Assembly: GCA_020637985.1 (NCBI GenBank) | Contig: JACKJK010000005.1 | Span: 124,001 to 188,000, forward strand | Source: Rhodobiaceae bacterium | GTDB lineage: Bacteria > Pseudomonadota > Alphaproteobacteria > Rhizobiales > Tepidamorphaceae | Reading direction: 5' to 3' | Length of the DNA: 64,000 nt | Shown here: positions 45,029 through 53,959 of the stretch, piece after piece | Numbering within the stretch: the stretch's first letter is position 1 | How the letters are laid out: every line of letters starts with the position of its first letter | Translations under genes and position numbers: made by a program | The notes under the pieces: model-generated | The model's input: only the letters and a program-made list of their open reading frames with translations | What the model was told of the DNA's origin: nothing | The model's database searches: none

Positions 45029-46264
45029 TCACCCGATCAGCCGGACGAGTTCGCTCACGATCAGCGCCGCGCAGATCAGCGTGCCGGCGACGGCGACGGG
45101 GCGCGTGCGCACCAGCACGCGCGGTGCGCCGGTGCGCCCGGCGACGATGACGAGCGAGGCGTTGACCAGCATGAACACGCACAGCATCACCACGCTGGTG
45201 ACCTGCGCAAGGCGCACCAGTTCGAACGTCAACGTCAGTACCGCGATGATCCCGGCAACCAGAACGGTCGAGCGGACCGGTGTCTTGAGGCGCGCATGCG
45301 CGACCCCGAAGACGGGGTGGATCAGCCCTTCGCGCGACATGCCGAACAGCACCCGCGCGGCCATGATGATCTGCACCAGGATGCCGTTGGTCATGGCGAT
45401 GCCGGCGATCGTCGAGATCGGCGCCGGGCCCCAGCCGGTCACCGCGGTGTAGACGAAGGCCAGCGGCGCGTCGCTCGAGGTCAGCCCGGCGCGGTCGGGG
45501 ATGGCGATGGCGACGAGCGCAACGAGCACGTAGACGACGACGGTGATGCCGAGCGTCCACAGGATGGCCCGTGGCAGAACGCGCGAGGCATCCACCGTTT
45601 CGTCGGCCATGTTCTCAATGTCCTCGAAGCCGATGAAGGCGAAGAACGCGATGATGGCGCCCGACAGGATCGCCGACCACGAGGCGAAATCCGTCGGCAG
45701 CGTCAGCCCCTTGGCGTATGTGGCCGGTTCGAGCAGCAAGGGCGCGCCCGCGATGACGACGATGACCAGCGCGGAAAGTTCGATCACCGTCACCACGGCG
45801 GCAAGGATGACGCTCTCGCGCACCCCGTAGCAGGCGATTGCGCCGAGCAGCACGACCACCCCGACCGCGAGCGCCGGGCGCGGGATGTCGACCAGCGTGC
45901 CGACATAACCGGCAAACGCCAGCGCGATGACCGCGCTCGACAGCAGCGCCGTCACCACCATCGCAAGCCCGACGGCGCGCCCGGTCGCGGGGCCGATGCC
46001 AAGCGTCACGAAATAGGCTTCGCCCGCGACGCGCGGATAGGCGCTGGCGAACGCTGCGTAGGAAAGCCCGGTCAGCGCCGCGATCAGCCCGGCCAGCAGG
46101 AAGGCGATGGGGGCGGGGTCGCCCGCGAGCCGCGTGATCTCCCCGACGAGCGCGAAGATGCCCGCCCCGACGGTCACGCCGACGCCGTAGAAGATCAGCA
46201 GGGGCAGGCCGAGAACGCGCTTGAGTTCGACCGGGCTGGATTTGTTGTTCACGACCGTCTCCAT
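45029..46264 (-). CDS. APC family amino acid permease
   Basis: A 411-residue membrane protein of about twelve segments. The family start is VLGLPLLIFYGVGVTVGAGIFALVGEI, with the Gly-rich substrate motif in the first helix, then the conserved FFAFIGFEDIENMADET of helix 6. The substrate is probably an amino acid, not specified. It follows the DNA ligase gene (transcribed the same way) by 21 bases, so the two could be co-transcribed, though they have no known link. Confidence 0.9.
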   Translation of the reverse strand: METVVNNKSSPVELKRVLGLPLLIFYGVGVTVGAGIFALVGEITRLAGDPAPIAFLLAGLIAALTGLSYAAFASAYPRVAGEAYFVTLGIGPATGRAVGLAMVVTALLSSAVIALAFAGYVGTLVDIPRPALAVGVVVLLGAIACYGVRESVILAAVVTVIELSALVIVVIAGAPLLLEPATYAKGLTLPTDFASWSAILSGAIIAFFAFIGFEDIENMADETVDASRVLPRAILWTLGITVVVYVLVALVAIAIPDRAGLTSSDAPLAFVYTAVTGWGPAPISTIAGIAMTNGILVQIIMAARVLFGMSREGLIHPVFGVAHARLKTPVRSTVLVAGIIAVLTLTFELVRLAQVTSVVMLCVFMLVNASLVIVAGRTGAPRVLVRTRPVAVAGTLICAALIVSELVRLIG

Positions 46265-46285
46265 GTGGAAATCAGAATGATCATT

Positions 46286-47947
46286 CTAGTCCGGCCGCGC
46301 CTGCGCACCTTTGCGCTGGGGCAAGAGCCTGGCGAGCTCCGCGAGCGTGCCGGCCTCCCGGCTCGGCTTGTCCCAGCGAATGCGCGCGATACGCGGAAAA
46401 CGCATGGCGACGCCGGACTTGTGGCGGGCCGATTCGTTCAGCCCCTCGAAGGCGATCTCCAGCACCAGGCCGGTCTCCGTGTCGGCGCGCACCGCGCGCA
46501 CCGGCCCGAAGCGCTCCACGGTGTTCTCGCGCACGAACCGGTCGAGGCGTTTCAGTTCCTCGTCAGTGAAGCCGGAATAGGCCTTGCCGACGGGCACCAG
46601 TTCCGGCCCTGCGCCGCCCTCGCACCAGACCCCGAAGGTGCAGTCGGAGTAGAGCGAGGATCGCCGTCCGCGGCCGCGCTGCGCATACATCAGCACCGCG
46701 TCGACATTGTAGGGATCGCGCTTCCACTTGAACCATGGCCCCTTCGGCCGCCCTGCCTCGTAGACGCTGTCGCGCCGTTTCAGCATCACCCCTTCGATGG
46801 CATCGGCATCTTGCGCCGCGCCGGTGCCGGCCGGATCGCCGCGGGCGGCAGCGAGCATGTTCCAGTCGTCGAACCGGACCTGCGCAGAAAGATCGATCCG
46901 ATCACTGTCGATTTCCGAGACGAACCGCGCGAGCCGTTCGCGCCGCTCGGCGAAAGTCAGGGCGCGCAGGTCTTCCCCATCTGCGAACAGCAGGTCGTAG
47001 GCACGGATGTGCGCGGGGTGTTCGGCCAGCAGTTTGCGCGTCACGCTTTTTCGGTTGAGGCGTTGCTGAAGCGCATTGAACGGCTGCGCTGCGCCGTCGC
47101 GAACGATGAGCAGTTCGCCGTCGATGGTGCCGTCGAAGTCGAGGACTTCCAGGATGTCCGGGAAGGCGGCGGAAATGTCGTCGCCGGTGCGAGAATAAAG
47201 CCGCCGCAGCTGCCGGCCATGCGCATCGCGCGCCGCGACGGCCTGCACGCGGATGCCGTCCCACTTCCACTCCGCCGCGAAGTGCGCCGGATCGAGCGCG
47301 TCAAGGTCGCTGTCGCCCAGCGGCTGCGCCAGCATCATCGCGCGGAACGGGGCCGGGTCGTCGTTCCGCGGTCTCGGCCCCTTGCCCTCCACCCAGGCGA
47401 ACAGCACCTCGTAGGGCGGCCGCTGGCCATGCCAGGTTTCCTCGATCTCGTCGAGCGGCACGGCGCCGAGACCGGCCAGCGCGGTCTTGGCCAGCCGCGC
47501 CGAGACGCCGACGCGCAGGCCCCCGGTGATGAGCTTCAGGAACGCCCAGCGCCCGGTCTCGTCGAGCCGGTCGAGCATGTCCGAGACGATCCCCGGCAGC
47601 GATGCGCGCGTCGCCTCGCCCAGCGAAGCGACCACGTCGCCCAGTCTCGGATCGGTATCGTTGCCAAGGCCCTGAGGCCCCGGCCAGATCAGCGATACCG
47701 TCTCGCACAGGTCGCCGACATAGTCGTAGGACAGGCGGAACAGCACCGGGTCGAAACGCTCCGCGACGAGCGCGCGCAACAGCGCCGGCCTGGCGCGGGG
47801 AACGTTCAGCGCACCCGTCAGCGCGGCAAGCGCGAAGCCGCGGTCGGGGTCCGGCGTGTCTCGGAAATAGGCCAGCATCAATCGCAGCTTGCCGTTGCGC
47901 TGCGGCGTCAGCATCAGGCTTTCGATCAGGTTGGCGAAGGCGCGCAT
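46286..47947 (-). CDS. ATP-dependent DNA ligase, ligase-associated repair cluster
   Basis: A 553-residue ATP-dependent DNA ligase. The adenylation Lys lies in EWKWDGIRVQ (near residue 227), followed by SRTGDDI, DGELLI, EGVMLKRRDSVYEAGR and FKWKRDP, the canonical nucleotidyl-transferase motifs. The N-terminal helical domain has GGLRVGVSARL. It is the ligase of the four-gene cluster with an MBL exonuclease, Lhr-type helicase and PdeM. I start at ATG 47947, giving the family N-terminus; an in-frame ATG at 48007 would overlap the divergent gene. Confidence 0.92.
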   Translation of the reverse strand: MRAFANLIESLMLTPQRNGKLRLMLAYFRDTPDPDRGFALAALTGALNVPRARPALLRALVAERFDPVLFRLSYDYVGDLCETVSLIWPGPQGLGNDTDPRLGDVVASLGEATRASLPGIVSDMLDRLDETGRWAFLKLITGGLRVGVSARLAKTALAGLGAVPLDEIEETWHGQRPPYEVLFAWVEGKGPRPRNDDPAPFRAMMLAQPLGDSDLDALDPAHFAAEWKWDGIRVQAVAARDAHGRQLRRLYSRTGDDISAAFPDILEVLDFDGTIDGELLIVRDGAAQPFNALQQRLNRKSVTRKLLAEHPAHIRAYDLLFADGEDLRALTFAERRERLARFVSEIDSDRIDLSAQVRFDDWNMLAAARGDPAGTGAAQDADAIEGVMLKRRDSVYEAGRPKGPWFKWKRDPYNVDAVLMYAQRGRGRRSSLYSDCTFGVWCEGGAGPELVPVGKAYSGFTDEELKRLDRFVRENTVERFGPVRAVRADTETGLVLEIAFEGLNESARHKSGVAMRFPRIARIRWDKPSREAGTLAELARLLPQRKGAQARPD

Positions 47948-47999
47948 CAGACTAGGGTCCGTACCCGCTTGCGGTTTGCTGTGCCGCCTGCCATTGAGC

Positions 48000-48689
48000 A
48001 TGGCCATGACAGCAGGCGATCATCCCCCCAAGCCGTTCCTGATCCGCCACGCCGCCGGCGACGGCGGACGATTGAACGCGCCGTCCGCGCAGCGCAACCA
48101 GGCGCCCATCGTCGAGGCCCTGGCGCGCGCCCTGGCCGATGCCGGGCATGGCGCGACGCCGCTGCGCGCGCTGGAGATCGCCAGCGGCACCGGGCAGCAT
48201 GCGGCAGCCTTCGCCGCCGCGTTCCCGGCCATTCGCTGGCAGCCCTCCGACATCGACCCACTGGCGCTCGCCAGCATCGCCGCATGGCGCGCCGACGCCG
48301 GCCTTTCCAACCTCGCCGAGCCCATCCGCCTCGACCTTCTCGAGCCGGACTGGACCAGCGCCATCGGTGCGCCGCTCGACCTGATGGTCGCGATCAACCT
48401 GCTGCACATCTCGCCGTGGCAGGTGACGCAGAGTTTCCTTGCCGGCGCCAAGGCGCTGCTTGCGCCCGGCGGCATCGCCTTCGTCTACGGCTGTTTCATC
48501 CGCGATGGCGATTGGGTGTCCGCCTCCAACCGCGCCTTCGATGAAAGTCTGCGCAGCCGCGATCCAAGCTGGGGCGCGCGCGACACGGCGGACGTCACGG
48601 CCGAGGCCGTGCGCCATGGGCTCATCGTGCGCGACATCGTCGTCATGCCGGCCAACAACACGGCGATGGTGTTCGCGCTTCAGGGCTGA
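48000..48689 (+). CDS. DUF938 class I SAM-dependent methyltransferase
   Basis: A 229-residue methyltransferase. Motif I is LEIASGTGQHAAAFA, followed by the acidic QPSDIDP and the NLLHISPW motif typical of DUF938. It starts at ATG 48000 (or 48006). Its gene is divergent from the ligase with 52 bases between starts, and it converges with the exonuclease gene, five bases between stops. The substrate is unknown. Being inside the DNA repair cluster, it may be involved, but DUF938 genes also occur elsewhere. Confidence 0.87.
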   Translation: MAMTAGDHPPKPFLIRHAAGDGGRLNAPSAQRNQAPIVEALARALADAGHGATPLRALEIASGTGQHAAAFAAAFPAIRWQPSDIDPLALASIAAWRADAGLSNLAEPIRLDLLEPDWTSAIGAPLDLMVAINLLHISPWQVTQSFLAGAKALLAPGGIAFVYGCFIRDGDWVSASNRAFDESLRSRDPSWGARDTADVTAEAVRHGLIVRDIVVMPANNTAMVFALQG

Positions 48690-48694
48690 TGTCA

Positions 48695-49696
48695 TCAGTC
48701 GCCCTCGTCCTCGTAGCCGACCAGCGCCAGCGGCTTCGCCATATAGCCGTTCAGCTCCGCCCAGCGGGCCAGCGCGTCGTCGCGTCCGTGTGTGATCCAG
48801 ACCTCCTGCGGGTTGACCTCGCGGATCGTGTCGGTCAGTTCGCCCCAGTCGGCATGGTCGGAAATAATGAGAGGAAGCTCGACGCCGGTCTGCCGCGCGC
48901 GCTTGCGCGTCCGCATCCAGCCCGACGCGTAGACCGCCAGCGGGTCGGTGAAGCAGTCGGCCGCGAAAGTGGAGGGCGGGCCGATGGCGATGCGCCCGCC
49001 GGCAAGAGGTCCCGCCGTATCGGCAAGGGGCGTCAGCGCGCCAAGCTCGATGCCGTTCGCTGCATAGATGTCGCACATGGCCCACAGGCTTTCGTGGATG
49101 AAGATCGGTTCGTCGTAGCCCGCCTCGCGGATCAGCCTGATCACCCGCTGCGCCTTGCCGAGCGAGTAGGCGCCGACGAGATGCGTGCGCTCGGGAAAAC
49201 GCTTCAGCGAACTCATCAGCTTGCCGATTTCGCTTGCCGCCGGCGGATGCCGGAAGACCGGAAGTGCGAAGGTCGCCTCGGTGACGAAGACGTCGGCTCT
49301 GACCGGCTCGAATGGCGCGCAGGTCGGATCGGCGCTGCGCTTGTAGTCGCCGGAGACGACGATGCGCAGGCCCTTCCAGTCGATCACCACCTGCGCCGAA
49401 CCGAGCACGTGGCCGGCCGGCACCAGCGTCACGCCGATGCCGTTGATCGAGACGCATTCGCCGTATTGCACAGCCTGCGTCTCCCTCGCGTGGTTCGCGC
49501 CCATGCGCGCGGCCATGATGGCAAGCGTCTGCGGCGTCGCCAGCGCTTTGCCGTGCCCCGGGCGCGCATGGTCGGAATGCCCGTGCGTGATGACGGCCCG
49601 TTCCACGCCGCGCGTGGGATCGACGAAGAAGTCGCCGGGCGGGCAATAGAGCCCGGCGGGTGTGGGATGCAGCAGGTCGGCAGGGCGGATCGGCAT
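48695..49696 (-). CDS. Ligase-associated DNA exonuclease (metallo-beta-lactamase fold)
   Basis: A 333-residue nuclease of the MBL/beta-CASP type. The metal-binding motif is THGHSDHA with H38, H40, D42 and H43, followed by GHVLGSAQVVI and the VVSGDYKR loop. In related bacteria a nuclease of this kind is manganese dependent and encoded beside an Lhr-type helicase and a ligase. It starts at ATG 49696, 107 bases from the divergent helicase start. The stop is five bases from that of DUF938. Confidence 0.91.
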   Translation of the reverse strand: MPIRPADLLHPTPAGLYCPPGDFFVDPTRGVERAVITHGHSDHARPGHGKALATPQTLAIMAARMGANHARETQAVQYGECVSINGIGVTLVPAGHVLGSAQVVIDWKGLRIVVSGDYKRSADPTCAPFEPVRADVFVTEATFALPVFRHPPAASEIGKLMSSLKRFPERTHLVGAYSLGKAQRVIRLIREAGYDEPIFIHESLWAMCDIYAANGIELGALTPLADTAGPLAGGRIAIGPPSTFAADCFTDPLAVYASGWMRTRKRARQTGVELPLIISDHADWGELTDTIREVNPQEVWITHGRDDALARWAELNGYMAKPLALVGYEDEGD

Positions 49697-49802
49697 CGGC
49701 TCATGCGGCAGGTGGATCGGAATACTGAAGATAGGTATCCGGCGCAGGCGAGGCGAGCCATCGGCTTTGCTTCGCAGGCGGTCTTGCTCTAGCTCTGAGC
49801 GG

Positions 49803-52391
49803 GTGAACATCGAAGCAGCGCCTGCCACAGCCAACCTGCCGCAGCCCTTTACGGGCTGGTTCGCCGCGCGCGGCTGGGCGCCGCGCCGCCACCAGCTCGA
49901 ACTGCTGGCGGCGCGCGAGCGCGAAAGCTCCGTCCTGCTGATCGCGCCCACCGGGGCGGGCAAGACGCTGGCCGGCTTCCTGCCGAGCCTGATCGACATC
50001 CACGCCCACCGTTCGCGCCCGCGCGGCAAGGCGCCCGAACGCCCGCTGCGCGACCTGATGGCGTCCGGCGACACCAGGGCGGCGATCGCCGCGATCCGCG
50101 CCGCCCGCCGCCCGGCAAGCCGGCTGCACACGCTCTACATTTCGCCCTTGAAGGCGCTCGCCGTCGACATCGCCCGCAACCTGGAGGTGCCCATCGCCGA
50201 GATGGGCCTCGACATCCGTGTCGAGACCCGCACCGGCGACACCGGTTCCGCCAAGCGCCAGCGCCAGAAGTCCGACCCGCCGGACATCCTGCTGACGACG
50301 CCGGAACAGATCGCCCTGCTGATCGCCAGCCGCGAGGCGGAAGAGCTGTTCGGTTCGCTGAAGACCGTCGTGCTCGACGAGCTGCACGCGCTGGTGACGT
50401 CGAAGCGCGGCGACCTGCTGGCACTCGGGCTGGCGCGCCTGCGCGCCCTGGCGCCGGGCCTGCGCACCGTCGGCCTGTCGGCGACGGTTGCCGACCCCGA
50501 TGCACTGCGCCGCTACCTCGTACCGCAGCCTGCTGTCGGCGAAGCGCTGGCCGATCTCGTCACCGCCGATCCCGGCGCGCAACCGGATGTGGCAATCCTC
50601 GCCACCGACGAACGCGTGCCATGGTCGGGCCACACCTCGCGCTACGCTATTCGCGACATCTACCGGCTGATCGGCGAGAACAACCTGACGCTGGTCTTCG
50701 TCAACACCCGCAGCCAGGCGGAGATGACCTTCCAGGAGCTGTGGGCGGTCAACGACGACGCGCTGCCCATCGCTTTGCATCACGGGTCGCTCGACGCCGG
50801 CCAGCGCCGCAAGGTTGAAGCCGCCATGGCGGCTGGTTCCTTGCGCGCGGTCGTGTGCACCTCGACGCTCGATCTCGGTATCGACTGGGGCGACGTCGAC
50901 CAGGTCATTCATGTTGGCGCGCCGAAGGGCGCGAGCCGCCTTGCCCAGCGCATCGGCCGCGCCAACCATCGCCTCGACGAACCCTCGCGCGCGGTGCTGG
51001 TGCCGTCGAACCGCTTCGAGGTGATGGAATGCCGCGCTGCGGTTGCAGCCCTTGGCGAAGGCGCGCAGGACACCCCGCCGCTGATGCCCGGCGGCCTCGA
51101 CGTGCTCGCCCAGCACATCCTCGGCTGCGCCGTCGGCGCGCCGTTCGACGCCGACCATCTGTACGCCGAGGTGACTTCGGCTGCACCCTACGCTGCGCTC
51201 GACCGCGAGACCTTCGACCGGGCGCTCGACTTCGTCGCGACCGGCGGCTACGCGCTGCGCGCTTACGAGCGCTACGCCCGAATCAGGAAACGCGTCGACG
51301 GCAGGTGGCGTGTCGCCAATCCGCGTGTAGCCCAGACCTACCGGCTCAATGTCGGCACCATCGTCGAGGAGTCGATGTTGAAGGTGCGTCTGGTCAAGGC
51401 CGGCCGCAAGACGCCGCGCGGCGGCATGTGGCTCGGCGAGATCGAGGAATGGTTCGTCAGCCAGCTCGAACCCGGCGACACCTTCATCTTCGGTGGTCAT
51501 GTGCTCAGCCTCGTCGGCATCCGCGAAACCGAGGTCTACGTATCCAAGTCGCCCGCCCGCGACCCCAAGATCCCCTCCTACATGGGCGGGCGCTTCCCGC
51601 TGTCGACCTATCTCGCCGCGCGCGTGCGCGACATGGTCGCCGACCCGAAGCAGTGGAAGCTGATGGGGCCGCAGGTCGCCGAATGGCTGCGGTTGCAGGC
51701 GCTGCGCTCGGTCAATCCCGCGCGCGACCAGTTGCTGGTCGAAACCTTCCCGCGCGCCGGCCGCAACTACCTCGTCTGCTACCCCTTTGACGGCAGGCTT
51801 TGCCACCAGACGCTTGGCATGTTGTTGACCCGAAGGCTGGAGCGCATGGGCGCACGGCCGATGGGTTTCGTCGCCAGCGAATACGCGCTCGCCGTCTGGG
51901 GGCTGGGCGATCTGTCGCTGATGATCGAGCTCGACCGGCTTTCGCTGGCCGACCTCTTCGACGAGGACATGCTCGGAGACGACCTGGAGGCCTGGCTCGA
52001 TGAATCCTCGCTGTTCAAGCGCACCTTCCGCACCTGCGCGACCATTGCCGGGCTGATCGAGCGCCGCCATCCGGGCAAGGAAAAGACCGGCCGCCAGATG
52101 ACGGTCTCCTCCGATCTCATCTACGACGTGCTGCGCAGCCACGAACCCGACCACATCCTGCTGCAGGCAACCCGCAACGATGCGAAGACAGGGCAACTGG
52201 ACATCGGCCGGCTCGCTGCCATGCTGTCGCGCACCAGGGGGCGAATCGTGCACAAGGCGCTTTCCCGCGTCTCGCCGCTCGCCATGCCGGTGCTGCTCGA
52301 CATCGGGCGCGAGTTCATTGCCGGCGAGGCCAACGAGGAGCTGCTGGCGGAAGCCGCCGACGACCTGATCCGCGAGGCCATGAGGCCTTGA
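49803..52391 (+). CDS. Ligase-associated DEXH-box DNA helicase (Lhr-Core type)
   Basis: A 862-residue superfamily 2 helicase. It has Walker A APTGAGKT (near residue 50), the DELH box (LDELHAL, near 190), LSATVAD (motif III), FVNTRSQAE (motif IV), STLDLGIDWGDVD and AQRIGRANHR (motif VI). The C-terminal half holds the Lhr winged-helix and beta-barrel parts. It fits the 3'-to-5' Lhr-Core helicase. A 20-residue insertion (RGKAPERPLRDLM) lies after motif Ia. I start at GTG 49803, where family sequences begin. It is coupled with pdeM. Confidence 0.92.
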   Translation: MNIEAAPATANLPQPFTGWFAARGWAPRRHQLELLAARERESSVLLIAPTGAGKTLAGFLPSLIDIHAHRSRPRGKAPERPLRDLMASGDTRAAIAAIRAARRPASRLHTLYISPLKALAVDIARNLEVPIAEMGLDIRVETRTGDTGSAKRQRQKSDPPDILLTTPEQIALLIASREAEELFGSLKTVVLDELHALVTSKRGDLLALGLARLRALAPGLRTVGLSATVADPDALRRYLVPQPAVGEALADLVTADPGAQPDVAILATDERVPWSGHTSRYAIRDIYRLIGENNLTLVFVNTRSQAEMTFQELWAVNDDALPIALHHGSLDAGQRRKVEAAMAAGSLRAVVCTSTLDLGIDWGDVDQVIHVGAPKGASRLAQRIGRANHRLDEPSRAVLVPSNRFEVMECRAAVAALGEGAQDTPPLMPGGLDVLAQHILGCAVGAPFDADHLYAEVTSAAPYAALDRETFDRALDFVATGGYALRAYERYARIRKRVDGRWRVANPRVAQTYRLNVGTIVEESMLKVRLVKAGRKTPRGGMWLGEIEEWFVSQLEPGDTFIFGGHVLSLVGIRETEVYVSKSPARDPKIPSYMGGRFPLSTYLAARVRDMVADPKQWKLMGPQVAEWLRLQALRSVNPARDQLLVETFPRAGRNYLVCYPFDGRLCHQTLGMLLTRRLERMGARPMGFVASEYALAVWGLGDLSLMIELDRLSLADLFDEDMLGDDLEAWLDESSLFKRTFRTCATIAGLIERRHPGKEKTGRQMTVSSDLIYDVLRSHEPDHILLQATRNDAKTGQLDIGRLAAMLSRTRGRIVHKALSRVSPLAMPVLLDIGREFIAGEANEELLAEAADDLIREAMRP

Positions 52392-52417
52392 AGCCATGAC
52401 ATGGTGAGGCTGATTCC

Positions 52418-53146
52418 GTGAATCCCACGCTTGCACAGGTGGAGGAGATGTCTGCCCAGAGCGTCACCGGCATGCTCGACCTGTGTGGCGAGGCATTGCA
52501 GGTCGATCCCTCCGGCGCCCTGTGGTGGCCGGACGAACGGCTGCTGGTTGTCGCCGACCTGCACCTGGAGAAGGGCGTTTCTCTCGCGGCCAGGGGCGCG
52601 CTGATCCCGCCCTACGACACCGCCGCGACGCTGACTCGCCTCGCCGAAGCCGTCATGCGGCTGCGGCCCGCCCGGGTGATCGCGCTCGGCGACAGCTTCC
52701 ATGACGAACGGGTCAGCGCGGCGTTGCCGGAGATTCTGCGCCAACAGCTGCGCGCGCTGATGAGGGCGACCGAATGGGTCTGGATCGCCGGCAACCACGA
52801 TCCCGCCCCGCCCTCCGATATCGGCGGCGATTTCGCCGCCGAACTCGCCTTCGGCCCGCTGCTATTCCGCCACGAGCCGCAGCCCGGCAGGACGCAGGGC
52901 GAGATCGCCGGCCACCTGCACCCGGCAGCCAGCATGACGGTGCGCGGGCGCTCGCTGCGCCGGCGATGCGCGGCCTGTGACGGGGCACGGATGATCCTGC
53001 CGGCCTTCGGTGCGTATGCGGGCGGTCTCAACCTGCGCGAGGAGGCGTTCCGCGGCCTGTTCGACCCGCGGCGCCTCAAAGCCTACATGCTCGGCGCGCG
53101 CACCGTCTACCGGGTTGCCGGCCGCCGCGTCGGATACCGCGGATAG
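52418..53146 (+). CDS. pdeM: Ligase-associated metallophosphoesterase PdeM
   Basis: A 242-residue calcineurin-like phosphoesterase. Its metal motifs are VVADLHLEKG (D47, H49), GDSFHD (91-96), GNHDP (125-129) and GHLHP. It is the fourth member of the repair cluster after the helicase, with 26 bases between. The C-terminal part has three Cys (RRRCAACD). The GTG start at 52418 has GGTGAGG upstream. ATG 52448 is possible but its AGGAG is too close. It may trim damaged 3' ends, as in the described clusters. Confidence 0.9.
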   Translation: MNPTLAQVEEMSAQSVTGMLDLCGEALQVDPSGALWWPDERLLVVADLHLEKGVSLAARGALIPPYDTAATLTRLAEAVMRLRPARVIALGDSFHDERVSAALPEILRQQLRALMRATEWVWIAGNHDPAPPSDIGGDFAAELAFGPLLFRHEPQPGRTQGEIAGHLHPAASMTVRGRSLRRRCAACDGARMILPAFGAYAGGLNLREEAFRGLFDPRRLKAYMLGARTVYRVAGRRVGYRG

Positions 53147-53164
53147 GGCCTTTCGGATTCGCGG

Positions 53165-53959
53165 TCACGACTGCCGGAACATCAGGCCGGCCAGCCAGCC
53201 GAGCAGGATCGCGATCGCAACGGCGCCAAGGCCGTATACGACCGGCTGGTTGCGCGAGGTCTCCGAAAGCAGCGATTCCAGCCCGGTCTTGCGCACGCCG
53301 AAGTGCAGCGTCTCGCGCGCCAGCAACGCTCCGTCGCGAAACAGGTACATCTCGACCCGGTAGGGCCCGATATGGATGTTCGACGGCAGGCGGATGCGCG
53401 TCGAAAAGACACGCTCGGTCAGGAAGCTGACCCCGGACGGCGCCTCGCTGAACAGCCCGTTGGCCAGCCGCAGGCGAACCAGCGCGGTGGCGAAGACAAG
53501 CCGCTCGGCTTCCAGCGTCTCCTCGACCGGCTGCAGGTCGATATGCGTCAGGCCGATGCCGTAGCGCGAAAGGACCTGCGGATCGGCGATCAGCGACAGC
53601 GAGCGGTTGGACTGAACCGCGTAGTACGTCGGCACGCTGCGGAACCGCATGGCGTCGCGGTTGAGCCAGATTCCCGAAAAGCGGTCCTTGCGGCGCACGA
53701 CGGGCCATTCGTCGGGTCCGCGCACGATCGTCACGACGTCGTATCCCTGCCGGCGCGCGACGGTCGATGCATCGCGCTCGATGGAGCCGAACAGCGTCAG
53801 CGATGCGCCGGTGAAGTTGGACCGGATGAACACGGTTTCCTGCGATAGCGCCGCGACGAGCGTTTCGGCGTTGGCGCGCAGCATCCCGGCGAAGATGGCG
53901 GCGCAGGCCATCGCGAGCACGGCCGCCAGCCGCAGCTGCCCCTGTCCCCGCGCCCTCAT
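53165..53959 (-). CDS. TIGR02186 family membrane protein
   Basis: A 264-residue protein with a signal or anchor segment (about 10-30), a large periplasmic beta-rich domain (about 32-230) and a C-terminal membrane helix (about 238-258, GLGAVAIAILLGWLAGLMF). Marker parts are LVAALSQETVFIRSNFTGASLTLFG and PSNIHIGPYRVEMYLFRDG. This conserved alphaproteobacterial family has no known function and often sits beside a TauE/SafE exporter. Here the start overlaps the exporter stop (ATGA). Confidence 0.85.
   Translation of the reverse strand: MRARGQGQLRLAAVLAMACAAIFAGMLRANAETLVAALSQETVFIRSNFTGASLTLFGSIERDASTVARRQGYDVVTIVRGPDEWPVVRRKDRFSGIWLNRDAMRFRSVPTYYAVQSNRSLSLIADPQVLSRYGIGLTHIDLQPVEETLEAERLVFATALVRLRLANGLFSEAPSGVSFLTERVFSTRIRLPSNIHIGPYRVEMYLFRDGALLARETLHFGVRKTGLESLLSETSRNQPVVYGLGAVAIAILLGWLAGLMFRQS

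Noticed and set aside
45296..48544. A 1082-codon plus-strand open frame
   Set aside because: It is antisense to the APC permease and DNA ligase and then runs across the start of DUF938. Its composition is that of a shadow frame and the real genes on the other strand have full motif sets.
49701..52436. A 911-codon minus-strand open frame opposite the helicase
   Set aside because: It mirrors the Lhr-type helicase, which has every helicase motif on the plus strand.
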